A stretch of 64,000 bases of DNA from GWE2-42-39 sp963668595 (GCA_963668595.1 OY764876.1:3100001-3164000); one strand, 5' to 3'; shown: positions 26,461 through 35,739, counted from the first letter of the stretch. The notes: a model not told the origin generated them from the sequence alone. Numbers and translations are program-made.

Positions 26461-29400
26461 TCAGAATGAAACATTGATGTTCATCCCCAAATAACGAACA
26501 GAAGGCGAGCTTAAGTCAGAATCTGTTCCTTTATCCGGGTCGGCATACCGGAAGTCTTTGGTCCACAAAAATACATTCTGTCCGGTTAACGAAACGTACA
26601 CACTTTTCGCTCCAATTCGTTCCACAAGGTTGGCAGGCAAACTATATCCCAACGAAATATCTCTTAGTTTGAAGAATGTTCCAAGCATATTTCCCAATTT
26701 TCCATCGGCATAATTTCGTGCATACGACTGGTACGAAACTTCCTTATCGTTTGGAGCAAAGACACGTGTATCGTTTGTCACCTGTCCGTAGTTATCGTAT
26801 TCAACAGAACCGGAAACCACTTTTACACCTTTGCCTACATAATTGGTCTTCTTGTTCACCACTTCGTCGTACCTCCATTGATTATCACTATCGGGATGCG
26901 AGCCTGTATCCCACATTTTATATGCAGTGTAGTTGTACATTAAACCACCTACACGTCCATCAAAATTGAAATTCAGGTTGAAACGTCTCCATGTAAAAGT
27001 ATTTCCAAGTCCCCAAATAAAGTCAGGATCGGTATGTCCCCACACTTTTTGATAATCACTTTTCCACGGCATACCATTCGATTTATGAACCAGATTCCCG
27101 TCGGCATCAGTCAACCAATAACGGTCCACATAGTTATCAACGCGACCACCTTCTTTTACCCAAAGTTTATCCGAAGAATATACCGGGTCGAGCTTATGGT
27201 AATACATGTGAGACATTGACCAGTTGGCATTAACGGTGTATGAAAAGTTATGCTTTTTTACTACCGTTGCTTCCACAGTAACTTCCAAACCGCGACGAAC
27301 ATGTTCTTCATCAGTGTTAATCAGCGTGCTTGAGAAACCCGAAGCATCGGAAATACTGGCATTGGTTTGCTGATTGTAATACAGCTTATTATAATACGCT
27401 ACATCAATTTTGAAATTTTTCATCAAATAGGCACTGGTTCCCAGTTCAAGAGTGCGACTGGCTTGTGCAGAAACGGTTCCACCAACAAGTTTGTCTGGAT
27501 AATCGGCATACAACAAACCGTTCCAGTTGGCCTGTCCCGTTGCATAGGCCTGGTTATTGTCGTAGATTCCCAGGGGTTGTTTGGCCACCGTCCACGATGA
27601 TCTCACTTTCCACATATCCAGCCACGACGGTTTTGCAAAGAATTCGCTCAAAATAACACTAGTTCCTAATGACGGATAGAAGAATGAACGGGTATCTTCC
27701 GATTGAGTTGAACTCCAATCGTTTCGAACTGTTGCGTCCACATAAATTGCATCTTTGTACGATAAAGTAAGTTTTCCGAATACGCTGTTTACCTGTCGTC
27801 TGCGAACCCATGAACTTACAATCGCCGGATCACGCGAGTTTTTCAGAGAATAAAATCCGGGAATAACCAATCCATTTTTAGTCGATCCAAACAAATCTTT
27901 GTCTGTGTAACGGTAAATATTTCCTCCGGCCAATGCATCAATTCCAAAATCTTTCAGAATCGTTTTGTTATACATGAAAATCAAGTCGCTATTAATACTG
28001 AATCCCGAAGCGACTTCATTTTTATATGCTCCATTTTGTTCAAATCCACCCCGACCACTATTTACATTTACCGGATTCTGGATTATATATTCATTGCTGT
28101 AACTATCAAATCCGTTACGGAATAGAATTTTGGCACCAGGAAACATGTTGTAAGTTGCGGTAACACTGGCATTCATCTTATTTTTCCATTGCCCTTTCAG
28201 TTTTTCGTAGGCAATCAAATACGGATTATCATACCATGCATCGTACAACCAGTTTTGGCGTTCGTTTTCAATTCTCCAATAATCGCGATATTGACGAATA
28301 TCATAATCAGGGCCCGACCACAACAATATCTGGTAAATATATCCCTGATCTCCATAGCCTTTCCCTGTTGTTTGCGGAGCCATTTCGCGGTTATAGCCCA
28401 TAAATGCTTCCAGATTGAATTTGTCGCCCAGTTTCATTTCTCCACCAACCGAAAAATTGGTGGTATTCAATTTCAAATTCGGATATTGTCCTTTATTGTA
28501 AATATGATTCAGCGAAATACGAAAACTTCCATTCTCTCCCGCCTGCGATAAACTTATATTGTTATTCGAAATAAATCCGGTTTCCAGAAAATTGCGAAAG
28601 TTGTCTTTTCCACTTGATACCAGAGGCATTTCCTCCATGGTTTTACTCACCGGGTTCCACTGCATGGCAGTTTGTCCAATATCCAGTTTCGGCCCCCAAA
28701 CATAGTCATCAGAAATAGCGCCATTGATACCATGACCGTAGGAAGTTTGCACTTCGGGCAATGCCAAAAAGCCAGCAGCAACCATGTTGTTACTGTTTAC
28801 CTGCACTGTAAAACCTTTGCTTTCTTTCCCGTTTTTCGTTGTAATAATAACGGCTCCACTTCCGCCGCGATAGCCGTAAAGTGCTGATGCAGTTCCACCT
28901 TTCAGTACGTCAATGGTTTTAATGTTATCGGCAGCAATATCGGTTAATGTCATGTTCGAATAAGGAACCCCGTCGATCACCAACAGAGGGGTTTCTCCAC
29001 GCAGCGACATCGTAGGCGCTTCGTTGAACTCAGTACTGTTTTTAATCCACAAACCCGATATTTTTCCGGTAAGTGAAGTTGCCACATACGTTCCTTTTGT
29101 TTTCTGAAGTTCCTGTCCATCGACTTTCTGAACTGAGTAGCCAAGTGCTTTTTCCTGTCGTTTAATACCAAGTGCGGTCACAATCACCTCATCTACCCCA
29201 ATTGTTTCTTCCTGCAGCTCCACATCAATTGCCGACTTTCCGGTTGCCGATACTTCCTGAGACCGCATGCCGACAAACGAAAACACCAATACTGCATTCT
29301 CAGCAACATTCTTCAAATTATAAACACCTTCGGAATCGGTAATAATTCCGGTAGTAGTTCCTTTCACCATCACAGTTACTCCGGGAATTGGCTCTCCCTG

Positions 29401-29829
29401 CGAGTTGGTAACCCGCCCGGTGATATTCTTTTGCTGCTGTCCCGAAAAGTTACCTAGTTTCATCGCATCTTTCGAAATAACAATTTGCCGGTCACTAATC
29501 GTATATTTCAGATCAGTCCCTTTCAATATCTGATCCAGGCTTTCTTCAATTTTCGAATTATTCAGATTTACATTGATTTTTTTGCTCTGATCCATCTGTT
29601 CGTAATAAAATAGAAAATAGTAATCCGACTGATTTTCTATTTCTTCCAAAGCTTTTACAATGCTTACATTTTTCAGATTCAGGTTCAGTACTGTCTTTTG
29701 TGAGTAAGATTTGGTTGCCCAACCTTGTACTACCAGCAGTAAAAGCAAGCCGAAAGTCACTTTCATAGTTCGTAGAGTTTTTAATAAGGCATGAGCATAC
29801 CAAGCCTCATCGGTTTGTTTTTTTTTCAT
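26461..29829 (-). CDS. SusC/RagA-family TonB-dependent transporter with N-terminal STN signalling domain
   Basis: A 1122-residue outer-membrane transporter. In order it has a signal peptide (about 20-44), an STN domain for sigma/anti-sigma signalling (about 48-115, ALEEIENQSDYYFLFYY), a carboxypeptidase-like beta domain (about 133-210, ITGRVTNSQGEPIPGVTV), a TonB-box region near VDEVIVTALG, a plug (about 225-335, with TPLLVIDGVPYSN and GYRGGSGAVIITTK) and a 22-strand barrel ending in MNINVSF with a C-terminal Phe. TonB energises uptake, and the STN domain contacts the FecR protein encoded just upstream. The whole pattern is typical of substrate-induced Sus-like loci. No truncation was seen. 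Confidence 0.95.
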   Translation of the reverse strand: MKKKQTDEAWYAHALLKTLRTMKVTFGLLLLLVVQGWATKSYSQKTVLNLNLKNVSIVKALEEIENQSDYYFLFYYEQMDQSKKINVNLNNSKIEESLDQILKGTDLKYTISDRQIVISKDAMKLGNFSGQQQKNITGRVTNSQGEPIPGVTVMVKGTTTGIITDSEGVYNLKNVAENAVLVFSFVGMRSQEVSATGKSAIDVELQEETIGVDEVIVTALGIKRQEKALGYSVQKVDGQELQKTKGTYVATSLTGKISGLWIKNSTEFNEAPTMSLRGETPLLVIDGVPYSNMTLTDIAADNIKTIDVLKGGTASALYGYRGGSGAVIITTKNGKESKGFTVQVNSNNMVAAGFLALPEVQTSYGHGINGAISDDYVWGPKLDIGQTAMQWNPVSKTMEEMPLVSSGKDNFRNFLETGFISNNNISLSQAGENGSFRISLNHIYNKGQYPNLKLNTTNFSVGGEMKLGDKFNLEAFMGYNREMAPQTTGKGYGDQGYIYQILLWSGPDYDIRQYRDYWRIENERQNWLYDAWYDNPYLIAYEKLKGQWKNKMNASVTATYNMFPGAKILFRNGFDSYSNEYIIQNPVNVNSGRGGFEQNGAYKNEVASGFSINSDLIFMYNKTILKDFGIDALAGGNIYRYTDKDLFGSTKNGLVIPGFYSLKNSRDPAIVSSWVRRRQVNSVFGKLTLSYKDAIYVDATVRNDWSSTQSEDTRSFFYPSLGTSVILSEFFAKPSWLDMWKVRSSWTVAKQPLGIYDNNQAYATGQANWNGLLYADYPDKLVGGTVSAQASRTLELGTSAYLMKNFKIDVAYYNKLYYNQQTNASISDASGFSSTLINTDEEHVRRGLEVTVEATVVKKHNFSYTVNANWSMSHMYYHKLDPVYSSDKLWVKEGGRVDNYVDRYWLTDADGNLVHKSNGMPWKSDYQKVWGHTDPDFIWGLGNTFTWRRFNLNFNFDGRVGGLMYNYTAYKMWDTGSHPDSDNQWRYDEVVNKKTNYVGKGVKVVSGSVEYDNYGQVTNDTRVFAPNDKEVSYQSYARNYADGKLGNMLGTFFKLRDISLGYSLPANLVERIGAKSVYVSLTGQNVFLWTKDFRYADPDKGTDSDLSSPSVRYLGMNINVSF

Positions 29830-29836
29830 AAATTTG
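29829..29836 (+). promoter_or_regulatory. TAnnTTTG box pointing away from susC (possible antisense RNA promoter)
   Basis: TAAATTTG on the plus strand fits the -7 consensus exactly and begins at the first base of the susC start codon. The -33 TTTG nearest to it (in GGTTTG, about 29816-29819) is only about 10 bases away, closer than usual, so the promoter is not certain. Confidence 0.35.
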
Positions 29837-29841
29837 AATTG

Positions 29842-29914
29842 TTTTGAGGGTTAATTATTCAGTTAACTCTTTTCACCGATCAGGGAAGCGCCGCAATCGC
29901 TTTCCTGATTTTTT
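29842..29914 (+). ncRNA. Candidate antisense small RNA to the susC leader
   Basis: Between FecR and susC the plus strand has a TAAATTTG box, then about 70 bases with a GTTAA/TTAAC hairpin and a strong terminator-like stem ending in T6. A transcript from here would be complementary to the susC 5' untranslated leader. Bacteroides fragilis has antisense small RNAs (DonS and relatives) near the 5' end of susC homologs in such loci, where they repress the operon. The position and strand fit, but no similarity has been shown. Confidence 0.38.
29879..29909 (+). terminator. Plus-strand terminator hairpin in the FecR-susC gap
   Basis: ATCAGGGAAGCG pairs with CGCTTTCCTGAT (12 pairs, one G-U on the plus strand), loop of 7, followed by TTTTTT. 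The wobble pair and the T-run both favour the plus strand, opposite to all genes nearby. Confidence 0.6.
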
Positions 29915-29931
29915 ATTATATCCATAGGCAA

Positions 29932-30978
29932 TTATTTTTTCGTAATAATAATTTTTGCTGTTCCATAAGTTCCGTCTTCCCGCAGCTCCCGTTTCTCAAA
30001 CCTGAAATTGATGGCAGCAGTACTTTCTAACAAGCGAAGAGCATCTTCAATACTTTCATTTTCAAATGTAGCCTTCAGGTGTAAGTTCTGTAATTCCGGG
30101 TCTGCCACTTCGATATGAACCCCATAATAGCGTTCCATCCGCAAAAGAACTTCTTTCATACTTTTATTCCGAAACACCAGACGTCCGTAAATCCACGAAG
30201 AGTAATCCTCAGCATTCACTTTTTGATAATCGAAAGAGGCCAATTGTTTCGACAAAACCAGCGAATGTCCTTCGTTCATCACTTTTATCTCGTTTTCTTT
30301 TTTATCCAGAACCGACACCCGACCTTCTTTCAAAACCACCTGCGTATCAGAATCATCGGAGTAAGCCAGTACGTTAAATTCGGTACCTGTTGCCTTCACT
30401 ACCAGCGAGTGCGTTTCAACCAAAAATGGGTGCGATTTATCGCTTTTTACTTTGAAGAAAGCTTCACCATCCAAATGCAAAGTCCTATTATTCTTACTAA
30501 AATCCGAAGAGTATCGCAGTTTACTACCTGCATTCAGCCAAACTTTCGACCCGTCGGGGAGCAACATCTCAGAACGTGTTCCAACCGGAGTCATAACTTC
30601 GTAAAATGTTTCCTTTTGTTTCAGCATCGAACTCAGTCCGAAGACAAGAAAAGACACCAAACTGCCAATCAGAAAAGCTACAGCAAGCAATGCCGCCCAT
30701 TGACGCGGGAAATTACGCAGCGACAGGGGTAAACGCACCGTTTTTTGCACCACCGGCTTCTCATTGGTTTGCTCTTTAATTTTCTGAAATAATTTCTGAT
30801 AATCGTATGCCTGAACCAATAAGTGATCATGCTCTTGTGCTGAAGTAAGTTCGTCAAGCATCCGCTGTTTTACCTCTTCTTCCTTATTCAGCCATCTCTC
30901 CAGTGTTTGTAGCTCCTGGGCAGAAATGGTTCCTGCCCTGAATTTCGCTACCAGATATTTGAATTCCTCCGATTTCAT
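29932..30978 (-). CDS. FecR-family anti-sigma factor
   Basis: A single-pass inner-membrane regulator of 348 residues. A cytoplasmic N-terminal domain (about 1-75, EEFKYLVAKFRAGTISAQELQTLERWL) is followed by a membrane helix (about 90-113, WAALLAVAFLIGSLVSFLVFG) and a periplasmic FecR domain (TPVGTRSEMLLPDGSKVWLNAGSKL; LDGEAFFKV; VVLKEGRVSVL), and a C-terminal STN-binding domain (about 265-345). It holds the ECF sigma factor until the SusC-type transporter signals substrate. The ATG at 30978 (MKSEEFKY) is chosen because the longer frame to 31029 adds 17 residues with no family likeness. It is 85 bases after the sigma gene. Confidence 0.93.
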   Translation of the reverse strand: MKSEEFKYLVAKFRAGTISAQELQTLERWLNKEEEVKQRMLDELTSAQEHDHLLVQAYDYQKLFQKIKEQTNEKPVVQKTVRLPLSLRNFPRQWAALLAVAFLIGSLVSFLVFGLSSMLKQKETFYEVMTPVGTRSEMLLPDGSKVWLNAGSKLRYSSDFSKNNRTLHLDGEAFFKVKSDKSHPFLVETHSLVVKATGTEFNVLAYSDDSDTQVVLKEGRVSVLDKKENEIKVMNEGHSLVLSKQLASFDYQKVNAEDYSSWIYGRLVFRNKSMKEVLLRMERYYGVHIEVADPELQNLHLKATFENESIEDALRLLESTAAINFRFEKRELREDGTYGTAKIIITKK

Positions 30979-31063
30979 TTTTCTGCATTTTCTTTCCTTA
31001 ATACAATATGTACCCACCGAACTACTCACGGCCAGTCAGCTTTTTTTTCAGAAAAATAAAAAA

Positions 31064-31663
31064 TCAGTGTAATCCACTGATCAACAGATCAGAAATAAGG
31101 AATAAGATAAAATAATCGGTCTGGATATTTTCACGGATGTATTTGAAAGCCCGGTACACCTGGTTTTCCACTGTTCGTACCGAGATTTGAAGCCGATCGG
31201 CAATTTCTTTGTGCGAAAGACCATCCCAGCGACTCATATAAAATATTTTGCGTTGCTGTTCCGGTAGTTTCATTAAAAGCTGCTCAACGATTCCAGCAAG
31301 CTCTTCTCTGTAAATTTTTCGCTCAGTCTCATTCGCCGTATCTGTTTCCAGTTCACTTAAATATTGAAGATATTTCTTTTCAACCACCTGCTGTTTCAGC
31401 AAATTGAAAACCTTATTTACCGCAATCCGGTACAAATAACTTTTCGAAAAACGACTGGGATCAATTTGTTTCCGTTTTTCCCACAATTCAACGAAAAGAC
31501 TTTGTACAATTTCCTCTGCATCAAAAAAATCGGGCAGATACGATGCCGCAAACGACAACAGTTGCCGCGAATGCCGTTCGTAAAGCAGTTCGAAAGCACT
31601 TTCGTCATGCAAAACAATTCGTCGGGCAAGCATTTCATCGCTATATGTAGTTTTTTCCGGCAT
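31064..31663 (-). CDS. ECF RNA polymerase sigma factor (RpoE-like, Sus-locus type)
   Basis: A 199-residue ECF sigma factor. Region 2 (about 22-90) carries FDAEEIVQSLFVELWEKR and the -10 recognition helix YLYRIAVNKVFN, and region 4 (about 128-180) has LPEQQRKIFYMSRWDGLSHKEIADRLQISVRTVENQVYRA split by a turn. It should direct transcription of the SusC/SusD operon once released from FecR. ATG 31663 is used; a TTG directly before gives the longer reading. It is divergent from cysS, with a TACATTTG box 22 bases upstream. Confidence 0.94.
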   Translation of the reverse strand: MPEKTTYSDEMLARRIVLHDESAFELLYERHSRQLLSFAASYLPDFFDAEEIVQSLFVELWEKRKQIDPSRFSKSYLYRIAVNKVFNLLKQQVVEKKYLQYLSELETDTANETERKIYREELAGIVEQLLMKLPEQQRKIFYMSRWDGLSHKEIADRLQISVRTVENQVYRAFKYIRENIQTDYFILFLISDLLISGLH

Positions 31664-31684
31664 CAATTTCTAAAAATAGTCTTC

Positions 31685-31692
31685 CAAATGTA
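31685..31692 (-). promoter_or_regulatory. -7 box of the sigma factor gene
   Basis: The minus strand reads TACATTTG, matching TAnnTTTG exactly, 22 bases before the ATG at 31663. No clear -33 TTTG was found at the expected distance. Confidence 0.45.
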
Positions 31693-31765
31693 TTAATTTT
31701 TTGACATCCTCCCGATTCAGGCCGATGTCGCATGGTTCAAAACTTCCCTCCACCCGATAATTTTT

Positions 31766-31773
31766 TATCTTTG
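31766..31773 (+). promoter_or_regulatory. -7 box of cysS
   Basis: TATCTTTG matches the TAnnTTTG consensus and lies 17 bases before the cysS ATG, giving a short leader of about ten bases. The -33 region is weak. Confidence 0.55.
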
Positions 31774-31790
31774 CAGAAATTTTTTTACAG

Positions 31791-33275
31791 ATGGAAAATC
31801 AATTGCAAGTATTCAATACTCTCAGCCGAAAGAAAGAAGTATTTACCCCGCTCGTTCCCGGGCGCGTTGGTTTGTATGTATGTGGTCCCACGGTTTACGG
31901 GAAAGCTCACTTAGGACATGCCCGTCCGTCCATTACTTTCGATCTGTTGTACCGGTATTTGCAACATCTGGGATACAAAGTCCGCTACGTGCGCAACATT
32001 ACCGATGTTGGCCACCTTGCGAACGATGCCGACGAAGGAGAAGACAAAGTTGCCAAGAAAGCTAAACTCGACGAGCTGGAACCGATGGAAGTAGTGCAAA
32101 TCTACACCAACGATTACCACAAAAACATGGCTTTGCTCAACGTACTTTCGCCAAGTATCGAGCCTCGTGCCAGCGGCCACATCATCGAACAGATTGAAAC
32201 CGTTAAAAAAATTCTGAATAGCGGCTATGCATACGAAAGTCAGGGTTCCGTTTATTTCGATGTAGAAAAATTTGCCCGCGAAAATCAATACGGCCAATTG
32301 TCGGGACGTAAAATTGAAGACCTGATCAGCAATACCCGTCAATTAGACGGGCAGGACGAAAAACGCTCAGGACTGGATTTTGCGATCTGGAAAAAAGCTC
32401 AACCCGAGCACATCATGCGCTGGCCCTCGCCATGGAGCGATGGATTCCCGGGCTGGCACCTCGAATGTACTGCTATGGGAACCAAATATCTGGGCGAAAG
32501 TTTCGATATTCACGGTGGTGGAATGGATTTGATGTTTCCTCACCACGAAGCAGAAATAGCCCAGGGTAAAGCAGCTTTCGGACACGATGTGGTGCGTTAC
32601 TGGATGCACAACAACATGATTACCCTGAATGGACAGAAAATGGGCAAGTCGCTCGGCAATGCAATTTCTCTGGATGAATTTTTTGCCGGAGAACACCCGT
32701 TGCTGCAACAAGCATACAGCCCGATGACCATTCGTTTCTTTATTTTGCAGGCTCACTACCGCAGTACGCTCGATTTTACCAACGAGGCCCTGCAAGCAGC
32801 AGAAAAAGGTTTAAATCGTCTGCTCTCGGCAGTTAAAACGCTATTTGCTATTGAAGCGTCTGCACAATCAACCGTTACCGAGCGGATTATTGAATTGCAC
32901 AACAACTGTTTTGCCGCCCTGAATGACGACCTGAACAGTCCGATTGCCATTGCTCATTTGTTTGACGGAGTGAAAATGATTAACTCAATCAACGATGGAA
33001 AAGAGCAGATATCCGAAAAAGATCTGGATATTCTGCGCAAACTGTATTTTGTATTGGTTTTCGAGATTTTTGGATTGAAAATGGAAGAGGCCGCCGGTGA
33101 AACCGGAAATTCAGAAGTACTGAACAGTGTGGTTGATCTTTTGCTAAACATTCGTGTGCAGGCAAAAGCCAACAAAGATTGGGCAACTTCCGACAAAATC
33201 AGAAACGAACTAACTGAGTTGGGATTTGAAATAAAAGATACCAAAGACGGATTTAGCTGGGAGCTGAAGAAATAG
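31791..33275 (+). CDS. cysS: Cysteinyl-tRNA synthetase
   Basis: A class I aminoacyl-tRNA synthetase that charges tRNA-Cys. The N-terminal zinc-site region is at CGPTVYGKAHLGHARP (about residues 28-43), where HLGH is the HIGH motif. Catalytic-core motifs GWHLECTAMG and GGGMDLMFPHHE follow, with the KMSKS loop as KMGKS near residue 280, then an anticodon-binding helical domain to residue 494. Length fits the bacterial family, and all signature residues are present. It is monocistronic and divergent from the ECF sigma gene. Confidence 0.98.
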   Translation: MENQLQVFNTLSRKKEVFTPLVPGRVGLYVCGPTVYGKAHLGHARPSITFDLLYRYLQHLGYKVRYVRNITDVGHLANDADEGEDKVAKKAKLDELEPMEVVQIYTNDYHKNMALLNVLSPSIEPRASGHIIEQIETVKKILNSGYAYESQGSVYFDVEKFARENQYGQLSGRKIEDLISNTRQLDGQDEKRSGLDFAIWKKAQPEHIMRWPSPWSDGFPGWHLECTAMGTKYLGESFDIHGGGMDLMFPHHEAEIAQGKAAFGHDVVRYWMHNNMITLNGQKMGKSLGNAISLDEFFAGEHPLLQQAYSPMTIRFFILQAHYRSTLDFTNEALQAAEKGLNRLLSAVKTLFAIEASAQSTVTERIIELHNNCFAALNDDLNSPIAIAHLFDGVKMINSINDGKEQISEKDLDILRKLYFVLVFEIFGLKMEEAAGETGNSEVLNSVVDLLLNIRVQAKANKDWATSDKIRNELTELGFEIKDTKDGFSWELKK

Positions 33276-33299
33276 GATCAATTACGATCAAACTGAAAA

Positions 33300-33323
33300 A
33301 CCGCCTTCCCTTTGGAAAGCGGT
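33300..33323 (-). terminator. Intrinsic terminator of the 33366 gene
   Basis: On the minus strand ACCGCTTTCC pairs with GGAAGGCGGT (one wobble, loop of 4), followed by TTTTT. It lies about 40 bases past the stop of the minus-strand gene and also separates it from convergent cysS. Confidence 0.8.
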
Positions 33324-33365
33324 CATCAATCTTAAGTATAGTGATTCAATCAGCCTATATTAAAT

Positions 33366-33734
33366 CTAGTTTGAAGACTGCAATTTAATTTCAAGCTGAT
33401 TTTTCGTTTGGTCGGCCCGAACATTCGTTACTCCCTGTTGATAGGAAATGTAGCTTGAAACAAGTTCGTAATCTCCTTTTTTTACATTTTTAAATGTAAA
33501 CTTACCGTCAAAATCGGTATAGGTTTTCAATTCTGTCCCTTTCAGGCAAACCTCAACACCTGCAAGCGACTCACCCGTTTTACTGTCGGTAATTAAGCCG
33601 GTAACATCCAAAATTGAAGCTTCTGCTTCGATTTTTGCATCGGTTTTTACTTCTGTTTTATTTTCGTTGTTTTCAGCAAACGAAGTAAAAGAGATCACCA
33701 TCATCAATGCCAGATTAAAAACAATCCGTTTCAT
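33366..33734 (-). CDS. Exported protein with one carboxypeptidase regulatory-like domain
   Basis: A 122-residue protein with a signal peptide (LALMMVISFTSFAE, cut near residue 21), a charged Asn/Lys/Glu spacer, and one transthyretin-like beta domain (about 43-118) with the family pattern VTGLITDSKTGESLAGVEV, then GKFTFKNVKKGDYEL. The same fold precedes the plug in SusC proteins, but here it stands alone. Such short periplasmic or surface proteins are frequent in Bacteroidota, with no known function. It is a single gene with its own terminator. Confidence 0.85.
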   Translation of the reverse strand: MKRIVFNLALMMVISFTSFAENNENKTEVKTDAKIEAEASILDVTGLITDSKTGESLAGVEVCLKGTELKTYTDFDGKFTFKNVKKGDYELVSSYISYQQGVTNVRADQTKNQLEIKLQSSN

Positions 33735-33881
33735 ATTTTTTTCTTTTAAATTTTATTTCGAAACAATACACTGAACGATTGCATAGCAATTCGTTGTTTT
33801 CACTGACACAAAACTATCGCGGCAAGGTTAAAGGGTAGTTGCAGAATTATTAAAGTTTGATTAAACCGTAATAAAACAAAA

Positions 33882-33906
33882 AAAGCGGCCTCAATGAGAC
33901 CGCTTT
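33882..33906 (-). terminator. Intrinsic terminator of the 33930 lipoprotein gene
   Basis: On the minus strand AAAGCGGTCTC pairs with GAGGCCGCTTT (one wobble, loop ATT), followed by TTTTTTTG. It starts 24 bases after the stop codon. Confidence 0.88.
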
Positions 33907-33929
33907 AAATATGCTTGGAATTGAATTGA

Positions 33930-35684
33930 TTATTTTACGATAGCCTGGAATTTAGGATCTTCAAAATATTTAGCAAATTCCATATCTGTAGCTGCTTTTG
34001 CTTTCAACTCAGGTTTCATTTCGATCGCTTTTTTCAAGCTGTCGAACATCAGGTTTTCTTTTGCAGTGCGAGCACCTACTACCGCTTTGAAATATTCTTT
34101 CATATAGCAACCTGACCATGTGCAGTTTTCAAGTGATTTCAGAGCGCCATTGTTGTCGCCAGCCAAAATTTTAGCTAAGCCAACATTTGGAGAATCTGAA
34201 TCGCCGAACAATTTCACTGCTTTTGCATATTCGCCTTTTTTGATTGCAACGATACCCAGGTTGTAGTTTACTTCTTCGCCAGCGCCAGAAGCAGCACCAA
34301 AATAAGTTTCAGCTTTTGCGATGTCGCCTTCGAACAATGCAACAGCTCCTAAGTTATTTTTAATGATTGGCTCGTCGTTTTTCAGCTTTTCAGCTTTTTC
34401 AAACAAACCTTTTGCATCAGCATAGTTGAATTTTTTAACCAACATCATACCGGCATTGTTATATCCTCTCCAGTCATTTGGATATACTTTCATGAATGAA
34501 TTGTAGATAGCCAGTTTTTTGTTTACATCTTGAGTCAATGTTGCAGCATACAACAATTCTGCTGGATTCAATGAAGCTGGATCAGAATCAGCCAAAGCAG
34601 CGATTTCTTCATCAGTTTTACCAATCAGGTCAACATTAGCAGTAATTTTTGCACGACGCAGTTTTGGTAAAATTTCGTCAGCAACAGCAGTAAAAGCAGC
34701 CGATAAGTTTTTGATTTCACGTTCGCGAACTTCAGGATCAGTGTACATGGACAATACACGCAGGATCAATTCTTTATCCTGAATGCTTGATTTTTCCATC
34801 ATTTCTTTGAAACCATCCCAGTCTTCAGCAGTGAATTTAGTTTTCAATTCTGCTTCGATTTTCTCTTTTTTCATGTTGTTTTTCATGAAATCAGAAGAAG
34901 TTCCTTCACGTTTTTCAGACAACTTGGTGTTGTATTCCAACTCACCGTCAGGAGAAGCATATGCAGAAACCTGAATATCTTTCAATTTTTTACGTTCTGC
35001 TACAAATGCATCTTTGGTATATTCTTTCAGTTTCTCAATATCTTCAGCTTTCAACTCAGAGTTGCTAATTACAGCGCTGTTAATCAAATAGTGAATATCA
35101 GCAGTATAATCATCAGGAACGATTCTCTGGAATGGGTCGATATTCGGATCGTATTTACCAGTTTTGTTAACTTCACGACGAACACCCAAAATAGGAGAAG
35201 GATAATTCAACACTAAAGTAGAAGTAGCAATCACACCATCAGCAACTTTAATCGGATCAAAGTCAAGGCTTTTTGCACCTTTTGATGCTGTAATGCGAAT
35301 TTCCAGATCAGATAATCTCATCGCTTCAGCAAAAGCAGGGCTGTCTTTGTACGAGAAATTACCACCGTTGGCATAAGTAATCACTTTGTTGTTGGCATCT
35401 ACTTTTTCACCTTGAACGGTTACTGGAGTCAATGCTTTTTCGCCACCTTCGTATTTCATCACCGGAGTGGCTACAAGTGTTACTTTTTTATTGAAATACT
35501 TGGCTGGAAAAACGCCGTTGATGCCTACATCAACTTTTCCGGCATGAGCTTCGAGGATTTCAGGGGTTACCTTGAAGTCAATTTTGTCAGCGTTTTTCTT
35601 CATCTTTTTTAAGCCTGCACATCCTGAAAGCAGAATTGCAGCTAATGCAATAGAGGCTAGAGGTTTAAAGTTAAATCTTTTCAT
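33930..35684 (-). CDS. OmpA/TPR-type lipoprotein, probably abundant envelope protein
   Basis: A 584-residue lipoprotein (signal ALAAILLSGC, Cys near residue 22). An N-terminal beta region (about 35-190) is followed by an OmpA-like segment (about 200-380) with VSAYASPDGELEYNTKLSEKR, the pattern that binds peptidoglycan in relatives, and a C-terminal TPR array (about 390-560, such as KGLFEKAEKLKNDEPIIKNN and KGEYAKAVKLFGDSD). Codon choice is narrow (many AAA/GAA/GCT repeats) and the terminator is strong, which suggests high expression. It probably organises or anchors the cell envelope. Its precise role is unknown. Confidence 0.85.
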   Translation of the reverse strand: MKRFNFKPLASIALAAILLSGCAGLKKMKKNADKIDFKVTPEILEAHAGKVDVGINGVFPAKYFNKKVTLVATPVMKYEGGEKALTPVTVQGEKVDANNKVITYANGGNFSYKDSPAFAEAMRLSDLEIRITASKGAKSLDFDPIKVADGVIATSTLVLNYPSPILGVRREVNKTGKYDPNIDPFQRIVPDDYTADIHYLINSAVISNSELKAEDIEKLKEYTKDAFVAERKKLKDIQVSAYASPDGELEYNTKLSEKREGTSSDFMKNNMKKEKIEAELKTKFTAEDWDGFKEMMEKSSIQDKELILRVLSMYTDPEVREREIKNLSAAFTAVADEILPKLRRAKITANVDLIGKTDEEIAALADSDPASLNPAELLYAATLTQDVNKKLAIYNSFMKVYPNDWRGYNNAGMMLVKKFNYADAKGLFEKAEKLKNDEPIIKNNLGAVALFEGDIAKAETYFGAASGAGEEVNYNLGIVAIKKGEYAKAVKLFGDSDSPNVGLAKILAGDNNGALKSLENCTWSGCYMKEYFKAVVGARTAKENLMFDSLKKAIEMKPELKAKAATDMEFAKYFEDPKFQAIVK

Positions 35685-35731
35685 AGTGAAAGTATTAAAT
35701 ATTGAAATTGTAATATTTCGGTTAACGTCAA

Positions 35732-35739
35732 CAAAATTA
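35732..35739 (-). promoter_or_regulatory. Possible -7 box of the 33930 lipoprotein gene
   Basis: The minus strand reads TAATTTTG, fitting TAnnTTTG, 48 bases before the ATG. A TTTG lies about 13 bases further upstream, somewhat closer than usual. Confidence 0.4.

Noticed and set aside
27034..28887. Plus-strand open frames inside the susC-like gene
   Set aside because: They are shadows of the long, well-supported minus-strand transporter gene.
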